32,854 nucleotides of DNA, from contig CALHXU010000269.1 in NCBI GenBank assembly GCA_938040365.1, positions 1 to 32,854 of the forward strand. Reading direction: 5' to 3'. Position numbers and translations under genes: made by a program. The stretch is from an uncultured Acidimicrobiales bacterium. Lineage in GTDB: Bacteria; Actinomycetota; Acidimicrobiia; Acidimicrobiales; SHLQ01. The notes below the pieces were generated by a model. The model made no database searches. It had not been told where the DNA came from and saw only the letters and a program-made list of their open reading frames with translations. Each line of letters starts with the position of its first letter. The stretch's first letter is position 1. Positions 6,837 through 13,863 of this stretch are shown piece by piece.

Positions 6837-9064
6837 GACGCCCACACCTTCGACGGGGTGAGCGGCAGGTCGATGTGGCGCACGCCGACGTGGGAAAGCG
6901 CGTCGATGACCGCGTTTTGTACCGCTGGGGTCGATCCGACCGAACCGGCCTCACCAATGCCCTTTGCTCCAAGCGGGTTCAGCGGCGTTGGCGTCTCGGT
7001 AAGCGTGACTTCGAAGCTCGGCACCTCGGTCGGTCCGGGAAGGGCGTAGTCGGCGAAGTTCGAAGAGGTGAGGTTGCCGTACTCGTCGTAGGTGATCTCC
7101 TCATAGAGCGCCTGAGCGATTCCTGAAGCCACGCCGCCGTGGACTTGTCCTTCGGCGAGCAGCGGGTTGATGAGCGTACCGGCGTCGTCGGTCGTGATCA
7201 TGCGCAACATGGTCACCTCTCCGGTCCCGGTGTCGACTTCGACGACGGCGATGTGGGTGCCGAACGGAAACGTTGCGCCGGTCTGTTGGAACTCGCTCAC
7301 GCCAATTACGGCTTCTTCTGCAGCCTTTGCGATCTCGGCCCAGGTCACTGCCTTCGCGGGCGTGCCGACGACGTGAAACCCTCCGACCGTCGCGTCGAAG
7401 GTCACGTCGGCTGGTGCGGCTTCGAGGATGTTGGCCGCCAGATCGATCGAGTTGTCGATGGCGCGTTGTGCCGCGTCGGCCATTGCCGAACCCGCCAGCT
7501 GCACCGAACGCGAGCCGCCGGTGATCTTCGACGACGCGACCCTGTCGGTGTCGCCCCAGACCACAGTTACGTCGTCGAGGGGGACGCCCATGGCGTTCGA
7601 GATGATCATTCCCCACGTGGTTTCGTGGCCTTGTCCATAGGGAGTGGAACCGGTGCGAGCAAGAACGGTTCCGTCGTCTCGAACCTCGACCGAACCAAAC
7701 TCGTCGTCGGTGAACGCGGCCCCCGGCGCGGTGATCTCGACATAGGACGCAATCCCGATGCCGAGTAGCGAGTCCGCACCTTCGTCGATCCGTCGTTGCT
7801 GTTCTGCCCGCAATTGGTCGTAGCCAGCGTTATTCAGGGCGAGGTCGAGGGCAGCGCCATAGTCGCCGCTGTCGTAGACCTGGCCCACTCCGGAGGTGAA
7901 GGGGAAAGCGTCGGGCTGTGCGAAGTTCTTTCGACGAATCTCGGCGGGGTCCATGTCGATTTCGCGTGCGAAGGCGTCGATTGCTCGCTCGATCGTGGCG
8001 GTTGCTTCGGGGCGTCCTGCGCCGCGGTAAGCAACGATCGGAGCGGTATTGGTGGCAACGCTGACCCAACTCGCAGCGACTTGCTCGAAGGTATAAACAC
8101 CGCTCGCCATGATCGACGTGAAGTAGGGCAGGAACGACACACCCTCGGGGTAGGCGCCAGCTTCTTGAGCGATCTCGAGTCGGTAGTGGGTGAGGTTGCC
8201 ATCGGCAGATCCGCCAAGGCGGACCCGATTCAGTTGCGAGCGGGCGTGGCCCATCGCAAGGAAGTTCTCGGTTCTGCTTTCAACCCACACGACCGGGCGG
8301 CCCACGACCTTTGCGATCGCGCCGAGGATGCTTTCTTCGGGGCCTGGTCCCGCTTTCGAACCAAAGCTTCCACCGACGTCGGTGGTGATAACTCGTACGT
8401 TTGCTTTGTCGAGCCCGAGGACCGAGCAAATCTTTGCTTGGGCGGGGTGTGCGCCTTGGCTGCTGGTCCAACACGTCAGTTGCCCGTCGTCGCTCCACGA
8501 CGCAGCCGCGACGCGGGGCTCCATGGGCGCTGCGTTCATTCGGTTGTTGACAATTTCCATGTCGATGACGACGTCGCAAGCCGAAAAGTCGATCTCATCG
8601 GCCGAACCTTCGTTCACGACATTGGTGCCGAGGTCGGGAAAAACGAGTACGTCGTTCGTGAGCGCATCGTGAATTGTTGTGACCGCATCGACGGTGTCGA
8701 CTTCGACCCATACCAGCTCGGCCGCGTCGACTGCTTGTGCGACCGTCTCGGCGATGACGACGGCCACGGGTTCGCCAGCGAAGCGCACGTGGGTCGAAGC
8801 GAGCGGAAACCGGCGAGTGACGTCGTTCTTTTTGTTCGAATAAGGGTTGAGTTCGAGGTCGGCCGCAGTGAGTACTGCGAGCACGCCGGGGGCCTGTTTC
8901 GCCTCGTCGATGTCGATGTGGGTAATCGCCCCAGCCGCTGCGGTGGAACGGACGAAGACGACGTGTGCGGGGTTCTCGAGCGGTATGTCGGCAACGTAGG
9001 TGCCGCCGGTTCTAAGAAAGCGAGGGTCTTCGACTCTAAGGACGGGATTGCCGAGAATGCTCAT
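6803..9064 (-). CDS. Xanthine dehydrogenase family molybdopterin-binding subunit (CoxL-like, form II)
   Basis: 753 residues, the usual length for the large molybdenum subunit of carbon monoxide dehydrogenase-like hydroxylases. It has the N-terminal a/b hammerhead domain (about 15-125), the Moco loop GGSFGSKAG (231-239), the active-site loop AYRGAGR (345-351) and the catalytic glutamate segment GIGEAGSVGS (E705). True form I CO dehydrogenases carry AYxCSFR in that loop; AYRGAGR is the form II signature, so the substrate is probably not CO, and an aldehyde, aromatic or purine-type substrate is as likely. The partner FeS (CoxS) and FAD (CoxM) subunit genes are absent from the window. The ATG start lies in a 148-bp intergenic region divergent from the dehalogenase. 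Confidence 0.9.
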   Translation of the reverse strand: MSILGNPVLRVEDPRFLRTGGTYVADIPLENPAHVVFVRSTAAAGAITHIDIDEAKQAPGVLAVLTAADLELNPYSNKKNDVTRRFPLASTHVRFAGEPVAVVIAETVAQAVDAAELVWVEVDTVDAVTTIHDALTNDVLVFPDLGTNVVNEGSADEIDFSACDVVIDMEIVNNRMNAAPMEPRVAAASWSDDGQLTCWTSSQGAHPAQAKICSVLGLDKANVRVITTDVGGSFGSKAGPGPEESILGAIAKVVGRPVVWVESRTENFLAMGHARSQLNRVRLGGSADGNLTHYRLEIAQEAGAYPEGVSFLPYFTSIMASGVYTFEQVAASWVSVATNTAPIVAYRGAGRPEATATIERAIDAFAREIDMDPAEIRRKNFAQPDAFPFTSGVGQVYDSGDYGAALDLALNNAGYDQLRAEQQRRIDEGADSLLGIGIASYVEITAPGAAFTDDEFGSVEVRDDGTVLARTGSTPYGQGHETTWGMIISNAMGVPLDDVTVVWGDTDRVASSKITGGSRSVQLAGSAMADAAQRAIDNSIDLAANILEAAPADVTFDATVGGFHVVGTPAKAVTWAEIAKAAEEAVIGVSEFQQTGATFPFGTHIAVVEVDTGTGEVTMLRMITTDDAGTLINPLLAEGQVHGGVASGIAQALYEEITYDEYGNLTSSNFADYALPGPTEVPSFEVTLTETPTPLNPLGAKGIGEAGSVGSTPAVQNAVIDALSHVGVRHIDLPLTPSKVWASYENALAASPM

Positions 9065-9150
9065 AGCGAAACACTAGCGACTTCGTTGCGATGCGGTCGG
9101 CTCGCGATCGCTTCGTTAGACGGCGGGCCTAGTTCGTGAGAGGTTGTCGT

Positions 9151-9196
9151 GCAGCGCAAATCTGCGAAGCAGCGCAAATCTGCGAAGCAGCGCAAA
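9151..9196. repeat. 18-bp tandem direct repeat upstream of the dehalogenase
   Basis: The unit GCAGCGCAAATCTGCGAA occurs exactly twice (9151-9168 and 9169-9186), then partially a third time to about 9196, ending 16 bases before the dehalogenase ATG. It lies between the divergent CoxL-like and dehalogenase genes and could be a regulator-binding repeat, or it could simply be slippage. An upstream GTG in frame would translate it as SSANLR repeats, which does not look like protein. Confidence 0.85.
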
Positions 9197-9212
9197 AGAG
9201 CCAGGGGGCGAT

Positions 9213-10079
9213 ATGGAGCATCAGTTCGTAGAGGTCGACGGCCAAAAGATGGCCTACATCGAAGAGGGCGAAGGCGACCCGATCGTGTTTCTGCACGGCA
9301 ACCCAACGTCGTCGTTTCTCTGGCGCAATGTCATACCCGAACTCGCGGGGACCGGCCGTTGCATCGCCCCTGACCTCGTCGGTATGGGACGCAGCGAACC
9401 GCTTCCCGATTCCGGGCCCGACTCGTACCGTTTCGTCGAACATCGTCAATACCTGGACGGCGTTCTCGAGGCGCTCGGGGTCACCGAGAATGTGACGTTG
9501 GTAATTCACGATTGGGGCTCTGCGCTCGGGTTTGATTGGGCGCGCCGTCACCCCGAGGCCGTCGCTGGGATTGCGTACATGGAAGCGATTGTCTCGACGG
9601 TCAAGTCGTGGGATCACTGGCCCGAGGCAGCCCGTGGCATCTTTCAGTCGATGCGATCAGAAGCGGGCGAGCAGATGATCCTCGAGAAGAACCTGTTCGT
9701 CGAGGCGATCCTGCCCGCATCGATTCTGCGAGACCTCTCCGACGAAGAGATGGCCGAATACCGGCGCCCATACTTGGAGCCGGGGGAGTCCCGACGACCA
9801 ACGTTGACGTGGCCCCGGGAGATTCCGATCGAAGGCACCCCGAGCGATGTCGCCGAAGTTGTCGAATCGTACGCCTCGTGGCTCGAAGGCTCCGACGTGC
9901 CGAAGCTGTTCATCAACGCAGATCCAGGGAGCATCCTCACCGGACGTCTACGCGACTACTGCCGTACGTGGCCGAACCAGACCGAGGTGACCGTGTCGGG
10001 CACCCACTTCATACAAGAAGACAGCCCGGCCGAAATCGGCCGGGCTGTCAACGAATGGATTATTGCCTCAAGGGCATAG
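9213..10079 (+). CDS. dhaA: Haloalkane dehalogenase, LinB-like (HLD-II)
   Basis: 288 residues from the ATG giving MEHQFVEVDGQ, with an AGGGGGCG ribosome site 3 bases upstream; LinB is 296 residues. It is an alpha/beta-hydrolase that cleaves carbon-halogen bonds to an alcohol plus halide. Nucleophile D100 and halide-binding W101 lie in VIHDWGSALGF, the second halide ligand N30 in HGNPTSS, the acid E124 in AYMEAIV and the base H265 in GTHFIQEDSP. The cap and late region (RRPTLTWPREIPIEGTP, KLFINADPG, CRTWPNQTEVTV) closely follow LinB as I remember it. All catalytic residues are present, so activity is expected; the natural substrate is unknown. The longer reading frame back to 9144 only adds translated direct repeat and is rejected. 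Confidence 0.93.
   Translation: MEHQFVEVDGQKMAYIEEGEGDPIVFLHGNPTSSFLWRNVIPELAGTGRCIAPDLVGMGRSEPLPDSGPDSYRFVEHRQYLDGVLEALGVTENVTLVIHDWGSALGFDWARRHPEAVAGIAYMEAIVSTVKSWDHWPEAARGIFQSMRSEAGEQMILEKNLFVEAILPASILRDLSDEEMAEYRRPYLEPGESRRPTLTWPREIPIEGTPSDVAEVVESYASWLEGSDVPKLFINADPGSILTGRLRDYCRTWPNQTEVTVSGTHFIQEDSPAEIGRAVNEWIIASRA
10020..10049. other. Perfect 14-bp hairpin inside the end of the dehalogenase gene
   Basis: Left arm 10020-10033 (GACAGCCCGGCCGA) and right arm 10036-10049 are exact reverse complements around a 2-base centre. It encodes residues DSPAEIGRAV of the dehalogenase. There is no T-run on either side, so it is not a canonical terminator. Confidence 0.8.
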
Positions 10080-10097
10080 CGGGTAAGGAGAGGAACT

Positions 10098-10115
10098 CGC
10101 CTTGCCCGTAAGGCG
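10098..10115. terminator. Hairpin between convergent genes, possible bidirectional terminator
   Basis: The arms CGCCTT (10098-10103) and AAGGCG (10110-10115) pair around a 6-base loop, in the 41-base gap between the dehalogenase stop and the stop of the convergent surface-protein gene. A competing pairing of 10080-10088 with 10100-10108 is possible. Flanks are only weakly T-rich. Confidence 0.4.
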
Positions 10116-10120
10116 ATGTT

Positions 10121-11905
10121 CTAAACCAAACGACCCCAACGCATGCACAAGGCACCGAGGGCAAACAGGACTGCTGACATCATCATCAGGAGCTTCCAAA
10201 CTTCGGAAGGACCAGTGAACGCCAGGACCGGCGCAGCTGCTGCACCTGATACCGGTGCTGCCGATGCGGTGTCGGTTGTATCTGTTGTGCTGTCGACCTG
10301 TGGAAGCACCGGAGCGGTGACGGTGATGCCTTCAACCTGGGCAACGATTTCGGTTGCCTCAACCGCTGGAGCGGTGGTTCCTGCAACCTCGTCAACAACG
10401 ACAACTTCTTCGGTGAGCGGTGGTGCGGTCTGCGCCGGAGCAGCGACCTCAACCGCGCCTTCGACGACGGTCGAAACCGGTGGTGCGGTAACTTCGACGG
10501 TCTCGATGACTACCTGTGGCACCTGGCAGCTCTGGCCGTCTTCGTAGCCAAATCCGTCGAAATCGGTGTCGGTTTCAGCCGATGCGCACACGGGGAATGG
10601 CACGGTGACTTCGACGTATTCGGTGATTGTTGGGTTGCCCGCTTCGAATACCTCGATGAACTCGGTGAGGACCTGGGTGACTTCGCAGGTTCGGCCGTCT
10701 TCGTAGCCGTATCCGTCGCCGTCTGGGTCTGAGTCGTCGAGTTGGCAGACCGGGTAGTTCACGGTGACTTCGACGAATTCGGTGACTGTTGGGTTGCCCG
10801 CTTCGAATACCTCGACGACTTCGGTGATGACCTGGGTGACTTCGCACGAAACGCCATTCTCGAAGCCGAATCCGTTTCCGTCTGGATCGCTTTCAGCCGA
10901 TTCACATACGGGGAACGGTACGGAAACGTTGACGGTTTCGGTAGTCGTTGGGTTGGTCTCGACGAAGACTTCGTTCACCTGGGTCAGTACCTGGGTGACT
11001 TCGCACGATGCGCCGTTTTCGTAACCGTATCCGTCGCCGTCTGAATCTGAGTCAGCTGATTCACATACTGCGAACGGCACCGTAACGTTGACCGTTTCGG
11101 TGGTTGTTGGGTTGGTCTCAATGAATTGCTCGACGGTTTCGACGAGTACTTCGGCAACTTCGCAGGATGCGCCGTTTTCGTAGCCGTATCCGTCGCCATC
11201 TGGATCTGAGTCATCGAGTTCGCAAACGGGGAGTGCAACTTGGACGGTCTCGGTGACGGTCACGGTCGGGTTGGTCTCGACGAAGACTTCGACGGTTTCG
11301 ACGAGTACTTCGGCAACTTCGCAGGATGCGCCGTTTTCGTAGCCGTATCCGTCACCGTCTGGGTCGGAGTCGTCAAGTTCGCAAACGGGGAGAGGAACCT
11401 GGACGGTCTCGACCGACCCTTCCTCGGTGAAGCAGACCGACGTAGCGAACAGCGAGTTAATGCCAAAGCCGATCTGAGCGTGCTCAACGGTCAGCGATGC
11501 GCTGTCTTCGATGACCTGGCCGGTAAAGACCGTCGTGATCTCGTTGACATCTTCTGGGATGTCGTCTGTTACTGGAGAGCGGTAACCCGAGTCGAGCACG
11601 ATGTGGAGTTGCTCTTCGAGCTGTGGCTCACCGCTAAACACGTCGTGTACGTCGCTCGTAACGACAGAGACGGTGTAGGTGCCAGCGTCGATTTCAACAT
11701 CGAATGGCCCCGCCGTAGGCGAGTTGTCGTTGTTGAGAAGCCGAGCGTTTCCGAGGTCGACGCTGAATGTACAGTCCGACTCTTGGGCACCGAGTGGCCC
11801 AGCGACCGTTGCAACGGTGCTGAGCAACAGCGTTGCTGCTGCTGCAGAAAAACACATTCGTGCGGCCCGATTTTCGGGCGCTCGAACGTCTTGGAGTATG
11901 GACAT
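10121..11905 (-). CDS. Cell-wall surface protein with six Cys/Asp-rich repeats and LAFTG sorting signal
   Basis: 594 residues with an AAGGAG ribosome site 7 bases before the ATG. A signal peptide (about 17-40) may be cut just before Gln41. Residues 41-173 form a head domain with three cysteines. Residues 174-475 hold five full 53-residue repeats plus one partial repeat. Each begins VC, has an acidic DSDPDGDGYGYENG-type motif that resembles calcium-binding DxDxDG loops, and a second cysteine about 21 residues after the first, then a Glu/Val/Thr stretch. After a Val/Ala/Pro/Thr region the C-terminus has LAFTG (561-565), a hydrophobic helix and a basic end (MRWGRLV): the layout of a sortase substrate, with LAxTG favoured by class E sortases of GC-rich Actinobacteria. 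Function is unknown; a stalk or adhesin is inference. Confidence 0.85.
   Translation of the reverse strand: MSILQDVRAPENRAARMCFSAAAATLLLSTVATVAGPLGAQESDCTFSVDLGNARLLNNDNSPTAGPFDVEIDAGTYTVSVVTSDVHDVFSGEPQLEEQLHIVLDSGYRSPVTDDIPEDVNEITTVFTGQVIEDSASLTVEHAQIGFGINSLFATSVCFTEEGSVETVQVPLPVCELDDSDPDGDGYGYENGASCEVAEVLVETVEVFVETNPTVTVTETVQVALPVCELDDSDPDGDGYGYENGASCEVAEVLVETVEQFIETNPTTTETVNVTVPFAVCESADSDSDGDGYGYENGASCEVTQVLTQVNEVFVETNPTTTETVNVSVPFPVCESAESDPDGNGFGFENGVSCEVTQVITEVVEVFEAGNPTVTEFVEVTVNYPVCQLDDSDPDGDGYGYEDGRTCEVTQVLTEFIEVFEAGNPTITEYVEVTVPFPVCASAETDTDFDGFGYEDGQSCQVPQVVIETVEVTAPPVSTVVEGAVEVAAPAQTAPPLTEEVVVVDEVAGTTAPAVEATEIVAQVEGITVTAPVLPQVDSTTDTTDTASAAPVSGAAAAPVLAFTGPSEVWKLLMMMSAVLFALGALCMRWGRLV
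10481..11386 (-). repeat. 159-bp tandem coding repeats of the surface protein
   Basis: Six units of 159 bp (53 codons) lie in register, the last partial. They start at residues 174, 227, 280, 333, 386 and 439. Units 1 and 2 are nearly identical in their first 30 codons, while units 4-6 have diverged, as expected from repeated duplication at one end of the array. Confidence 0.9.
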
Positions 11906-12022
11906 TGAAAGTCTCCTTAGGGTGTAGCTATACAGCGACCCCTACTCCGACCCATGATCTTACTTAACCGGCTCTTTCTTTTGAGGATGGTCGGGAAAGA
12001 TTTTTAGACCGGCTTTAGCTGA

Positions 12023-12069
12023 CCCCTACCGACGGATTTGGGGTCTGACCCCAAATCCGTCGGTAGGGG
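12023..12069. repeat. Perfect 23-bp inverted repeat with 1-base centre
   Basis: Left arm 12023-12045 starts CCCCTACCGACGG and ends GGGGTC; right arm 12047-12069 is its exact reverse complement, with T at 12046 between. The core GGGGTCTGACCCC resembles the palindromic cores of REP-like elements. No T-tract follows on the strand of the neighbouring genes, so it is not a standard terminator. Confidence 0.9.
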
Positions 12070-12137
12070 GATCGCTTCTGTGTTCAGATTGCATTCGCGA
12101 TGCCGTGGTTTTGGCGGGCCAGTCCGAGAAAACGGAA

Positions 12138-12177
12138 AGACGCCCGCACGGGTCGAAGTCGACTCATGCGGGCGTCT
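12138..12177 (-). terminator. Rho-independent terminator of the DUF937 gene
   Basis: An 11-bp perfect stem (AGACGCCCGCA at 12138-12148 with TGCGGGCGTCT at 12167-12177) encloses an 18-base loop. Read on the minus strand the stem is followed by TTTCCGTTTTC, a reasonable U-rich tail. It lies 44 bases after the stop of the DUF937 gene. Confidence 0.75.
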
Positions 12178-12221
12178 CTCTACTTCATTGAGGCCGGCGA
12201 GGACCCCGTTGCGGCGTGGAG

Positions 12222-12869
12222 CTACTTGCCGAGAATTTGTCCCAGGATTGCCTTACCAGCGCTGCTGCCGAGGAGGTCGCCAGCAACGTCCATCAAGCCG
12301 CCGCCAGCTTGGGGAGCATCGGGCTTTCCGTTTCCGCTGAGAACATCAAAGATTGCGCCGAGGCCACTATCTTGTTTGTGTGCTTGTTCGCGTTCTTGAC
12401 CGAGGAGGCTTCCAAGTCCACCGACGTCGAGGCCGCCGCTCGTGACCTTCCGGCCGATGTAGCCCATGACGATTGGAGCAAGCATCGGCAGCAGCTTCGA
12501 AACGAGGCTGCTCTCGACCCCTGCGAATTGTGCGACGCTCGACTCGACGTTGTTTTGCTGGTCTCCCATCAGGTGTCCGAGGATCCGCGAACCATCGGAG
12601 CCAAGTGCGCGGCTCGCGTAGCCACCCGAGAGCATCGGGCCCAACATGTCGAGTATCGACCCGTCGTGGCCGCTGGTTATTGCGCCTGCAAGCGCATTCA
12701 CGCCCTGAGGTTGGTCGGCATTGCCGGTGATCGATCCGAGTAGAACGGGCAGCGCTGCAGCGACAGCTTTGCCCGTGTCGTCTGTCGAGCCGCCGACGAG
12801 GCCGGCGAGTTTGCCGATCGTGTCGCCACCGAACTGTGCCGCAAGACCGTTGATGAGTGATTCTGACAT
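12222..12869 (-). CDS. DUF937 domain protein
   Basis: 215 residues from an ATG with GGGAG about 8 bases upstream. Like other DUF937 proteins it is nearly all Gly/Ala/Leu-rich helices: LINGLAAQFGGDTIGKLAGLVG at the start, ALPVLLGSITGN, the repeated LLGS/ILG/MLG words, and an end reading AGDLLGSSAGKAILGQILGK. There is no cysteine, signal peptide or clear membrane helix. The family has no well-established role; the closest related E. coli protein I can name is YidB. The gene is followed by its own terminator and preceded by the lipid kinase 60 bases away, so it may be monocistronic. Confidence 0.85.
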   Translation of the reverse strand: MSESLINGLAAQFGGDTIGKLAGLVGGSTDDTGKAVAAALPVLLGSITGNADQPQGVNALAGAITSGHDGSILDMLGPMLSGGYASRALGSDGSRILGHLMGDQQNNVESSVAQFAGVESSLVSKLLPMLAPIVMGYIGRKVTSGGLDVGGLGSLLGQEREQAHKQDSGLGAIFDVLSGNGKPDAPQAGGGLMDVAGDLLGSSAGKAILGQILGK

Positions 12870-12929
12870 GTGTTGTCTCCCTTACTTCTGGCGCCGTTCG
12901 GCGCTGCCGCCAAAGCCGACCCTAGTGGG

Positions 12930-13793
12930 TCAGCGGCCGGTCTGGAGCACTTCTTTGATTCGAAGTGCTTTGGGAACTATTTCGAACGTGAGCGGTGAGG
13001 AACCAATGGGTTCTCCGTCCGCCCAGAACTCGTGGCCCGCCGAGAGAATCTCGATACGGCGGCCTTCGCCTCGGAGTACCTCTTTGCGCTCTGCGCTCCC
13101 TCCTCGTCGTGCGAGGAGGTGCGGTGTTAGTCCCAAGCGTCCGACGTCTTGGATCGAGGTGAGGTGCAGTAACCCGTCATCGGGCAGCGCATCGGGACAC
13201 GGGAGCATCCCGCCTCCGAAGTACTTGGTGTTTCCGAGTGCGAGCATGGCCGAGTCCGTGCGAATTGGAATGTCGTCGATGGAAAGGACGACCTGCTGGC
13301 GGCCAAAGCGAGGCATCTCGAAAGCGGTCGCGACCGCGTAGACGCTCGACCCCCACCTGCGCGACATGGTGTTTGCTCGGGCGTTGATCTCGGCGGGGAA
13401 TCCGGCGATCGCCACCGATGCCGCCCAGCTTCGGCTTCCGTCGGTCTCGGTGATCATGATGAGATCGGCGTGGACGCTGTCGCCTCCGGCGTGTTCGTGA
13501 ATTGCCTTCGCGAAATCGTTTCCGGTGCCGGTAGGCACGAGCGTTACCGGTATGTCGCTGATCGCCAAGTGCTGAACGGCGAGATGTACAAGACCGTCAC
13601 CACCAGCGATTACGAGATGTTCTACCTCGCCTCGTTCCACTGCGGTCTCGAGCGCGGCTGTGGTCTCTTTTTGGGTCGACCTTGCTAAGTCAACGATCCG
13701 CTCGCCACCTGCTCGAAACGTTGTTATTGCGTCGCGGGTTCGCTTCTGTGATCGTTGCCCCGCAGTTGAGTTATGCAGCACGTGAACAACCAC
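12930..13793 (-). CDS. Diacylglycerol/lipid kinase family protein
   Basis: 287 residues from the GTG that gives VVVHVLHNSTAG. An upstream in-frame start at 13955 would add 54 Arg/Ser-rich residues and overlap the helicase gene, so it is rejected. The DAGK catalytic fold is shown by the nucleotide loop AGGDGLVHLA (GGDG at 64-67; usually GGDGTxNE) and TGTGNDFA (88-95), followed by the all-beta domain with GNTKYFGGGM and the late WADGEPIG segment typical of YegS/BmrU-type kinases. The expected reaction is ATP-dependent phosphorylation of a lipid such as diacylglycerol at the membrane. Leu-Val-His replaces the common Thr-Val-Asn after GGDG. No Shine-Dalgarno is visible; see the possible leaderless promoter. 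Confidence 0.85.
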   Translation of the reverse strand: MVVHVLHNSTAGQRSQKRTRDAITTFRAGGERIVDLARSTQKETTAALETAVERGEVEHLVIAGGDGLVHLAVQHLAISDIPVTLVPTGTGNDFAKAIHEHAGGDSVHADLIMITETDGSRSWAASVAIAGFPAEINARANTMSRRWGSSVYAVATAFEMPRFGRQQVVLSIDDIPIRTDSAMLALGNTKYFGGGMLPCPDALPDDGLLHLTSIQDVGRLGLTPHLLARRGGSAERKEVLRGEGRRIEILSAGHEFWADGEPIGSSPLTFEIVPKALRIKEVLQTGR

Positions 13794-13801
13794 GGTCTGA
13801 C

Positions 13802-13807
13802 TGTATA
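13802..13807 (-). promoter_or_regulatory. Possible -10 box for leaderless lipid kinase mRNA
   Basis: On the minus strand TATACA lies 8 bases before the chosen GTG and no ribosome site is present. This spacing would place transcription start at or next to the start codon, as in leaderless actinobacterial messages. No clear -35 box is seen. Confidence 0.3.
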
Positions 13808-13863
13808 GAGCGAACTGCGGTCGGTGGGGGATTGGCGTTGCTCGCCGGGCTGCTCGTTTGCGG

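Larger units (their letters stand above)
11906..12221. other. 316-base intergenic region upstream of the surface-protein gene
   Basis: No coding sequence supported. It holds, from high to low coordinate, the terminator of the DUF937 gene (12138-12177), a perfect inverted repeat (12023-12069), and an A/T-richer stretch (11950-12010) likely to contain the promoter and leader of the surface-protein gene. Two similar words, AACCGGCTCTTT near 11967 and GACCGGCTTTAG near 12007, may be related sites. I recognise no known riboswitch. Confidence 0.6.

Noticed and set aside
6803-9064. True carbon monoxide dehydrogenase large subunit
   Set aside because: The active-site loop is AYRGAGR (form II), not AYxCSFR, and the partner subunits are missing.
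7796-9139. Long plus-strand open frame of 447 codons
   Set aside because: Fully antisense to the CoxL-like gene, which has clear motifs. The translation is Cys/Arg/Val-rich without domains, typical of a GC-rich shadow frame.
10080-10108. Alternative hairpin CGGGTAAGG/CCTTGCCCG
   Set aside because: Needs a G-T wobble and competes with the perfect 6-bp stem at 10098-10115; reported only as an alternative pairing.
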